This document shows, one piece after another, positions 56,401 through 64,000 of a stretch of DNA of 64,000 nucleotides (the stretch's first letter is position 1; every line of letters begins with the position of its first letter). The notes below the pieces were generated by a model. It was not told the DNA's origin. It saw nothing but the letters and a program-made list of their open reading frames with translations, and did no database searches. The stretch spans positions 71,410,253-71,474,252 of the forward strand of contig CM042688.1 of assembly GCA_023614405.1 (NCBI GenBank), read 5' to 3'. A program made the position numbers and the translations under genes. The DNA comes from Avena insularis (taxonomy: Eukaryota > Streptophyta > Magnoliopsida > Poales > Poaceae).

Positions 56401-59400
56401 CATCAACAGTACTAGTCCAAACATAATTTGAGCAAAGCAGTAAGCCTGGTAAGGTGTCAAAATAATCAGTAGGCAACTTCTAACATAGGAGGAAGGAACC
56501 TTAGTTAGGGTTTGACATAGAGCGAGAGGTGTGAGAATCAAAGAGTGAGGGATAGGGAGGGGAAAGAAGAACTTACCTGGTGGACTTGCTCAGCAAGAAG
56601 AGGAAGTAGAGCTAGCATGGAAGAGGAGGCGGCGGCCATGGTACGGCGACATGGTGGGCAGCACCGCGCTGAGCCACACTTGTGGCAGCAGCAGCGCCGT
56701 CTAGTGGAAGGCGGTGGTGTAGTGACCACCACCTCGCTTGAAACCACATCACCCCATCGCCGGAGCACAATAAGACCATGGTGTCCGAACCCTAGCACCA
56801 GTAGGGTTCGTGCCTAGACGTAGCGGGGCGAGATGGGCAAATCGCTAGGGTAGAGATGAAGAGTGAGGAACGACACGTCATCCGCGATGCTCAGCGCCAG
56901 CCGCAACAGCCGGTATTCACCGGAATTGCAGCAGTGGTGGTGTTACCAGAGAGAAATCGAGAGAGAGAGGAAGAGTAAGCTCGGGAGAGAAGGTGGGCCG
57001 GGGTGGGCCAACCTAACCCTAAGGGTTAGGGTTGAACCCAACCTAGTGAGCCTAGTGGGCTGTATGAGCCGAGCCAGGCTGGCCCACAGGTCCAGTCCAA
57101 CTAATTAAAGAAATGTTTTATAAAAATTGTAATTACAAATATACCCCTGAGAGTATTTAGGTTCTAGAAAAATATAGAAAAAATCCTACAAATACATATA
57201 ATATATCAAAATGATCACAAAAAATAATATCTACCTAAGAAAAAATGCAACTTTACTTATTTAAGTTAAATAAAATGCGCATAAATTTAAACACCATTAA
57301 ATCCTAAGTGAAATTTCATAAATTAAGGAAAAGTCCTAAAAATGAATAAAAATCATTTTTGTATATGAAAATAAGTCTACTATTTCATAAAAATACTAAA
57401 TTATTTTCTTTACAAATAAAACTTGAAGAAAATATTTAAAGACATTTATTCCTTTGTGGATTTTGTAAAAATAAGAACACTTCTTAAAAATAAATAAAAA
57501 CCATTTTAAGAACTTGAATAACTATATTCTACTAAATATATATTCCAAAGGTTTTTAATATTTTAAAGTAATAAATCCTTATCTATTATCCATTTTGTAA
57601 ATTCTTTAAAAACATTTCTTAAATAAGAAATAATCACAATTTTCTATAAAACCTTACACTTAAATACTAATTCCAAAACCATGACTTAAATCTACCATAA
57701 AACTTAAGTATAAACTATTAACTTTAGAAAACCCTTTAAAACCATAAATCGAAGTTAAACAACCAATAATAAATAAATTTTAAACATCATTCACTTATAA
57801 TAAAAGTGAATGCTCTTTTTGTCTTAACCATTCCTACGCATAATTTCAAACTCTAATAGGTTATTAAGATCATCCAAAATTATTTTCCGTAATGAGTTAA
57901 AACATCTTCATAAGAGCAAACCCCATCTAAAACTCATCATCTACTTAAATTGAGAGTGAATGATTCCACAGTCTTGATCATAGTTACCATAACCCTAAAA
58001 ACTTGATAAAAGTTTAGACACATCCTACTTAAATCTATTTATGTTACTAAAGTTATCTTTAGTCCACAAAAATTAAAAATGCATAATGACTAAAGCATAA
58101 TTATGTTTTTATAGTTAACCTTAGTCTATTCCAATTAAGTCGTAAGGCATCTCAACTCCAAGCTTATCGAACGAACACAAACGACAATGATCGCATTCTG
58201 TTAACCATCAAGATTGTTTAAACCTTATCAAAGAATTTTTCCATCAAAAGTTATTCATTTTGCCACTTCAAACAACAATCTCATAATAAGTTCTTTAACT
58301 CTTAACAACCTAAAACATGGACTTTCATAATGGTTACATGATATCTATTAACCTTAATCATGTGTTGTTATTATACTTACTTTTGTATCATACATGTTAG
58401 TCTTAAGATTCTTGTATATACATGTTTGCTTGTGAAGTAAACCTGAAGATAAACCAAATCTTAAAGAAATCACCTAAGTTTAACTCATTCACATTATTAA
58501 AGGGTTATCTCGGGATTTTACAAAATGCATTATATTACTTATGCATTACAACATATTCTTCTTTAAACATTAGTCCTTACTGGACCAATGATGCTATTTA
58601 TAGATTTTGGATCTTCTATTGTCTTGAAGACCGTAAGTGCATAATCTTGCAATCACAAAAGGCAAGTTCACACTTGCTCATGTCCTTTGGTTATTTTCTA
58701 TCAAATATTTGTAACTCAAATGTTGTCATCACCTACATTTTAAAAAGGTCACAAAACACTATTTTCATAATAATATTTTTTTTGGAGCAACCAGCAGGAG
58801 CACTGCCTTTTCTATTAGAAGAAGAGAATTGGCCGGTTTGGGAGGGAAACAGGCCAAAACCCGAAACAGACGTATAAACACACGGGTCCAGTTAAAAGGG
58901 GAAACAGACCAAAAAAAACCAAACGACACAGTTTTAAGGAAAAACTAGCAAAAACCATACGAGGCCGCACTACCTAGGTCGACTAGGTCTGGAGCACCGT
59001 CGAAACGACACGACCATAATGGCAATGGCGAGCGCTACGAAGAGCCTGGTCCATGTCCCGGGAGAGGAAGTCAGAGCCGAAGGGAACGGCTAGGCCTCTC
59101 AGGCTTCATGGCGAGAGGCAGTCATAGGGACTCGCCAATGACCTGCGTATACCGACAGGCTCAAGACATCGACTCAACCGGCATCACTAGCACCCCAAGC
59201 AAAGGCTCCGCACACTCCGAAAAATGACGCCGCCAAGGGGGTAACGACGTCCAAAAGACGCCGCCGTCATCCAATCTGGCAAGCCAGATTTGAGCTTTCG
59301 CCCCGGAATGATGGACGGAGGGGCATCGAGGCTCCACGACAACGCCCCCAAGAGGGATAACAGCGCCCACAGGCGCCACCGCTATCGGCACCGACCAAGT

Positions 59401-61466
59401 CGAACTGGACTTTCATCCGGAGACCTCGACCACCACCTCCAAGGGGCAGTCACCGAGACAGTCCCTGCCGTCCGACGAGATAGCACACCAGCAAAAGAGA
59501 CGACGTCCACGCCCGTGGAGCCAAACCCCGCCGCCCACACGGCCGAGGTAGAGCATCACCACCATCTCGATACGGAGCCGCCGCTCCGGCCTACGCGCGC
59601 AGCACCGCGACACCCCATGCCGATTGCCACTGCCGCAGACAACCAACCACCACCACGGCGACCCACCGCAGCCGCCAAAGCACCGCCAGAGCAGGGCGTA
59701 GCCTTGACGAGACCACCACGCCGAGACACCCCAGCCCGCCGTCCTCCACGCCACCGGAGCGTCGAGGAAAACCTCTGGCAGCTGCCCATCCCAATGCCGC
59801 CGCGTCCCCGGGGCCGCCGCCTCGGCTTCCGAATCTTTGGCAAAACAGACGCCGCCGCCGGATAAGCAGCTCGGCCATCCCTGCCGTCCACCCGAGGTCG
59901 AGGGGCGCCGCCTCGACCGAAACCCCGCCCGAGCCCACCGGCTCGGCCGTGCAGGGCCGCCGCCTCCAGCTACGCCGCTCGGCACCGCTGCAGATCACCA
60001 CCTGCCGCTCGGCCGCCCGCCAAAAGCGCGCCGCGCCCCACCGTGATGAACGACCGCCGCTGAGAGCTCCCCACTCCCGAGTGTCGCCATGAAGCGAGAT
60101 TCGCCGCCGCTGCTCCACCCGGCTTTGCCGAAGAGAGGCGACCATGGCGAGGAGGAGGGGGTCGGCGGTGGCAGGGCGGTGTCGGCTCCCGGGTCGCCCC
60201 TGGGGATGGAGCGAGTGGCGGGTCGTTTATTTTCATAATAATATTATTATAGATTATTTACCAAATGGTTATAACCTACTATTACAGTTCTAGTGGTAAA
60301 GGAACATAATATCTAGGACTTAATCAACCAATGTCTCCAGTGATTCTAGCGCCGTATATTACACGTTAACCATGAGATTTGAAATGGGATGGAGAAGTCA
60401 GCTCTATCTTCTTCCTTTCGCATGTCTACAGATGACCAGGTCGTGGCTGTAACTCCTCTATGAGGGTTGGCAGCATATGGGTGGGATCCCCCAACGTCCC
60501 ATGACTTCTGGTATCTATGAGGGTTGTACGCCTTAGGCTGCCATTGGAAACAAGTTTTATCCTAGGCCTAATGTGCAATCCGTTGGGCATGCGGGGTCAC
60601 GAAGAGGGCAATGATTGGCTTGGATCATCTATTGGGCCCCACACCAAGGAAGTGTGGACGGGAAAGATCATCGGGTTGTGCAACAAGGATTTGATCTCTT
60701 ATGAGTAAAGCAACGCATCTCTATGGAGTGTAAGAATTATGACATGTTACTCCCTATTCCGGGAAGGAGATACGAACGTGGCAGGAAAGGAACTCCACGA
60801 AAGTTCTAATCAACCTATGAAGGCTGAGGAACATAGCTTTTCAAAATAAAAGCAACCTTTGAAGAAATGTTTTCGAAAACCTGCATAGCCTATGACCTAT
60901 GGTCTACAACTATAGATAGTGCATCAAACACTCCTTTTTAGTGAACTTGCTAAGTACGCTCATACTCAACCGTACTTTCGTAACCCTTGCTAGATTCTTA
61001 AGCCACTGAAGACGTCACTAACATCAACTTTGTGCTCAAGAAACCTCATCGGAAGCTCAAGATCTTCAATAAGTCAAAGGAGTCAACATATACCCCAACT
61101 GAAGTGAAGACAAAGTTCCTGAATAGATAGAAGTAGATTTTCTAGCCACAAAACCTATTTCTATAGAGCATTGCAATAGCAGCAATTGCAAGCCAGATGG
61201 TTTAGATACTAGTCTTACTCAAGATAGTTCTGAGTTTTTATTTTATGGTTCTTCTTTATAAGAAGTTTCTTTCTTCCTCTTTAACCTAGAGTGTTCTTTG
61301 GATCTTTTGTAAAGAGTCGAGTTGTAATCTATAGTCATGTCTTGGACCTGTTGTGTTTCTGTTGTACCACTCTGAGGGATGTAATACTAGTGGAACAATG
61401 TTTCATTGGTGTTATGTCAATGACTATAGTGTACTACATCATGGAGTGGTATGACGGGTCACCACA
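53487..61466 (-). repeat. Giant solo LTR, split by a retroposon
   Basis: On the plus strand it begins TGTAACATCC and ends GGTCACCACA, so on its own strand TGTGGTGACC..GGATGTTACA. The perfect duplication GAATC lies at 53482-53486 and 61467-61471, both within MULE-C. Removing the 58778-60228 insertion leaves about 6.5 kb with no gag, pol, PBS or second LTR, so it is a solo LTR of exceptional length. It is homologous, inverted, to 1-2609. Layout on its own strand: a plain region, an AT-rich stretch (58770-57120), a GC-rich stretch (57110-56540), repeats of GTGCACACTCT near 55318 and 55966, and an AT-rich end. No open frame with a recognisable domain. Confidence 0.85.
58778..60228 (-). mobile_element. 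Non-LTR retroposon (LINE-derived, no RT)
   Basis: It is flanked by the 17-bp duplication ATTTTCATAATAATATT (58761-58777 and 60229-60245). On the minus strand the 3' end reads AAAGGCAGTGCTCCTGCTGG, then GTTGCTCC and a short poly(A), the typical end of grass LINEs. The GC-rich 5' part (60228-59290) is like a LINE leader. The long frames on both strands (59290-59865 +, 59413-59985 -) are low-complexity and show no RT or endonuclease motif. It is probably an internally deleted or non-autonomous LINE. Confidence 0.85.
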
Positions 61467-61471
61467 GAATC

Positions 61472-61602
61472 GCTACAAAAAATAAGAGGGGGTAAAATTT
61501 GACACATATTTTATTAAATGGGGAAATTAGGATGAAAATTTGCTAAATGAGGTAAGTAGTGTCAAAATTGAGAAACAAGAGGGTAAAAACTAGAATTTAC
61601 TC
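61472..61602 (-). repeat. MULE-C right TIR
   Basis: Inverted partner of 47894-48030; the solo LTR inserted at its inner edge. Confidence 0.8.
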
Positions 61603-61628
61603 GGTTGGTAATCTTCACATCCTACTCC

Positions 61629-61836
61629 TTTGATCACTTTTACGTTCATGGGTTGTTCATCGCTTGTTTGATTGTCTCGCGATCATCTTGTTTAGCTTAA
61701 GTTGTTGGTACGCTTAGTTAAGTCACATGTCTTTTGATCACTTTTACTTTCATGGGTTGTTCATCGCTTGTTTTATTGTCTCGTAATCATCTTGTTTAGC
61801 TTAAATTGTTGGTGCACTTAGTTAAGTCACATATTT
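61629..61836 (+). repeat. Two-copy tandem repeat, 104-bp period
   Basis: TTTGATCACTTTTAC begins each copy (61629, 61733). Both continue CATGGGTTGTTCATCGCTTG and end AGTTAAGTCACAT. A few substitutions separate them. Confidence 0.93.
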
Positions 61837-62400
61837 GGATTTTATGTTTAAAAGCTAAAATAGTTTATTTATGCATCTATTCAAGATAATCTGTAACTTC
61901 TCAAATGTCTATTCAGCAAATCACCACCCCTTCCCAAGGCTATAATTAGGTCCTTCCACGGTGGTCCTCGTAGTGTGTGTTCAGTTCTGAAGCAAATAAG
62001 GGATGGGATGATCCTTATTTTAGTTGTGTTTGGTTACAACCGTCCAAGATGTTGAACCAACGATCCCTCCAAGGATGTGTTCGGTTGCACACGGAGGCTC
62101 TTCTCTTATCTGGCTAGAAGAAATAAGTTTGTTTGGTTTCCCGGGCCGCATGCTTTTCGGTATGGCACGAAACTTAAACTAGGCCAAAATTGGTCCGCTG
62201 GAAATGCTAAAATCGGCTGTTTTCATGGAGCCAGGCTCCAGCGAGCGTTGTGTGCCTCGTGGTTGCACACGTTGGGAAGCGCGGGAGATGGGACGTTTCG
62301 GCACAAGTTTCACTCCACTCCCCTCATTGCCCACTCCAGTCCCCTCACCTCCATTTCGTCATTGCCCTTCATGGTCGGCGCACCTCGCTCTTAGGGATGA
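61837..62400. other. Unassigned sequence
   Basis: No gene is recognised. The open frames at 62077-62394 and 62204-62548 show no family motif. Phrases such as GTTCGGTTGCACACGGAGG and GTGTTTGGTTACAACCGTCC repeat in spirit and suggest an unnamed TE fragment. Confidence 0.3.
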
Positions 62401-63133
62401 CCCCTTAGGGTGGCCTGGTATTTCACAAAACTCTAGGAAATCGAGGGTGGATCATGAGGAGGAGAGAGGGAGGATGGAAATCCAAGCGAACACACTCACA
62501 AAGAACATGATGAACACACTCACACACGATACACAAAACAACCTATAGCTCGCGTTGGCGGCTACCGGTCCAACACAATTCCTAGGATCGGTGTTGGGCA
62601 ATAATTCTCTCTCTAACCAACACGGTGAGGCGAGGATCTTGATGAGATCTTGAAAACTTGGAGAGAGATCACTCACTTCAAGGCCTTGTACAACTTGAAC
62701 GCAACAAGGAAAAATCCAAGAGGTTGGGGATAATAGGTGCTCCTTGATTAAGGAGCATGAGACCAACTAGATAGATTCCACAAGGGGTTCTACTTCTAGT
62801 CTATTATCAAGTCTAAGTCAAAGGGGTGAGCCTTATGGACTACTTATACTACTAGGGACGAAAGGGTAGGTAAAGGGAATTTTTCACGGCATCAGACCCA
62901 GATCTGTGAACATACGAGGATTTCTGGTGGTAAGTTCGGTGGTGCTGGAAGTTTCCGGCGGACGCTGGAATATTCCGGTCTTCACCGGAATGGAGTGTTG
63001 ATGTTGATTTCGGTGTGATGTTGGAAGTTTCTGGTGGTCGCTGAAATATTTCGGTTTATGCCAAAACGGTATGCTGAGGATGGTTTCGGTGTGGTGCCGA
63101 AACTGGAGGATTTCCACTAGATCTGGCACCGAT
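62400..63133 (-). repeat. 3' non-coding end of a Gypsy element (Gypsy-2), LTR not delimited
   Basis: On the minus strand this follows the pol stop. Repeated TTCCGGYG / GAAGTTTC phrases fill 62930-63110. The LTR border was not found. Confidence 0.4.
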
Positions 63134-63599
63134 TTAGTGAAGCGATTCTGGTTCCTTCTCGTGTGCGCTTGGCGTTCCTTCTTGAGGATCAAAGTTGAGG
63201 ATACACAAAGTATTGGCATGAAGTAGCATACCATTCAAAGGAGAGTCAAAGTCACACATAGAGAGGAGCGAGATCACCTTCTCATGTAGGAGTTTGGCTC
63301 GAGCACGAGTCATTGGTCCACTTGTGGGACTTGGCATAGTAGATGGAGTGACGTCAATAGGACGAGTTGCATTAGCGATAGGCAATAGGTTCGCCACATT
63401 GGGAAAGTCGTCATCAACTCTTCATCCTCATCATCTCCATGGAATGGCGATAGGTTCGCCACATTGAACGTATTTCTCACTGGATACTTGGATGTCGGAA
63501 TGTCGATGATGTAAGTGTTGTTATTGATCTTCTTAAGGACCCTGAAGGTACCATCTCCTCTTGTCTTGAGCTTGGAATCACATTCCTTGGGGAAGCGGT
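63134..63599 (-). pseudogene. Gypsy-2 pol, C-terminal end
   Basis: Minus-strand text reads FPKECDSKLKTRGDGTFRVL, then KKINNNTYIIDIPTSKYPV, NVANLSPFHGDDEDEEL, and in another frame GPMTRARAKLLHEKVISLL. This is the C-terminal tail of Gypsy integrase/polyprotein. A frameshift lies near 63400. It is cut at 63599 by the LTR that starts at 63600. Confidence 0.85.
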
Positions 63600-64000
63600 T
63601 GATACGTCCAAAACGTATCTACTTTAACTAACACGGACTGACGCTGTTTTCAACAGAATTACCTTGGTGTCTAGTTTTTGTGCAGAAAATCAACTATCAG
63701 GAAAAATCATGGAAAATATGCCAAAAATCCTATTTCACCAGAAGATTCGTGGAGCCAGAAGACGAGACGGAGTAGGGCCACGAGGGTCCCACACCACCTG
63801 GCCACGCGGGCCAGGCCTAGCCGTGCCAAGGGGTGGTGTGGCCGCCTTGGTCACCCCCTCGGCCTCCCTCTTCGCCTATAAGACGCCTCCTGACCTAAAA
63901 ACCCTGGGGGGGTCGACATTTTTCCAGAAAGAGTTCCACTACGCCGCCACCACCAGATTCCGCAAATCAGAACCAGAAACTCCATTCTGGCACCTTGTCG
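63600..64000 (+). repeat. LTR start, same family as the solo LTR at 20255, running off the window
   Basis: Starts TGATACGTCCAAAACGTATC within Gypsy-2 pol. The rest parallels 20255-20750: GAGCCAGAAKACGAGACGGAG, GGCCACGC and TTTTTCCAGAAA. Probable TSD left half GCGGT; the right half lies outside the window. Confidence 0.88.

Larger units (their letters stand above)
47894..61602. mobile_element. MULE-C, a small Mutator-like element enlarged by nested insertions
   Basis: Terminal inverted repeats start GAGTARATT at 47894 and, reversed, at 61602. The 9-mers GGTTGGCAA (47885-47893) and GGTTGGTAA (61603-61611) match in 8 of 9. TIRs pair over about 130 bp (TTTTACCCTC, CAATTTYGACACTA, CATCCTAATT, TTTACCCCCTC). 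Without Copia-2 and the solo LTR only about 860 bp remain: left TIR, 340 bp, 250 bp and right TIR. The interior shows a fragment resembling a plant O-methyltransferase. It lies directly upstream of the hydrolase gene. Confidence 0.83.

Noticed and set aside
59290..60145. Long open frames on both strands at 59290-59865 and 59413-60145
   Set aside because: They lie inside the GC-rich LINE-derived insertion, show no RT, endonuclease or zinc motif, and overlap each other on opposite strands.

Overview
The window is plant nuclear DNA, most likely from a large-genome pooid grass (Triticeae or oat tribe). The evidence is the repeat content: grass-type Gypsy and Copia elements, Stowaway MITEs with CTCCCTCCG ends, an LTR family of the TGATACGT(C)..TTGTGGGTYAT type, a CACTA element with a CACTACTAGA end, and Mutator-like elements (MULEs) with 9-bp target duplications. 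No bacterial-type operon, CRISPR array, rRNA or tRNA gene was seen. Only two ordinary host genes are present, and they lie tail to tail: an F-box/LRR-type gene (+, 39640-42280, three exons, 448 codons) and a peroxisome/mitochondrion-type 3-hydroxyisobutyryl-CoA hydrolase-like gene (-, 42940-47695, fifteen exons). The second has a 2-base deletion in exon 7.

Almost everything else is transposon nested in transposon, and most borders can be fixed to the base by target-site duplications (TSDs). Block 1 (3901-14310): a MULE (9-bp TSD, one mismatch) carrying GC-rich sequence is split by a long-LTR element (4538-13551, TSD CGTCA). That element is split by a second MULE (6178-10300, perfect TSD TAAAAGTAA), which carries a two-exon XS-zinc-finger-like gene copy with two stop codons and a 9 x 122-bp tandem array. 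Block 2 (14954-38246): a SIRE/Maximus-type Copia element (TSD TATAC) is split within gag by a Tat-lineage Gypsy element (18179-31485, TSD GATTG). That Gypsy is itself hit by a solo LTR (20255-21683, TSD GAGAC) and, inside its 3' LTR, by a CACTA element (25614-31031, TSD GTT). Block 3 (47894-61602): a small MULE (9-bp TSD, one mismatch) sits 199 bp upstream of the hydrolase start codon. It contains a Retrofit/Ale-like Copia (48369-53229, minus strand, TSD AAGAC) and an unusually long solo LTR (53487-61466, TSD GAATC), which in turn holds a non-LTR retroposon (58778-60228, 17-bp TSD).

The first 2.6 kb is the end of another copy of the giant LTR, in the opposite orientation. The last 1.6 kb is the 3' end of a Gypsy pol (minus strand), interrupted at 63600 by an LTR of the same family as the solo LTR at 20255. 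All retroelement proteins here are broken by stops, frameshifts or lost catalytic residues, so no autonomous element is intact in the window. The best candidates for something new are the two gene-carrying MULEs, the very long LTR family, and the displaced promoter and broken frame of the hydrolase gene.
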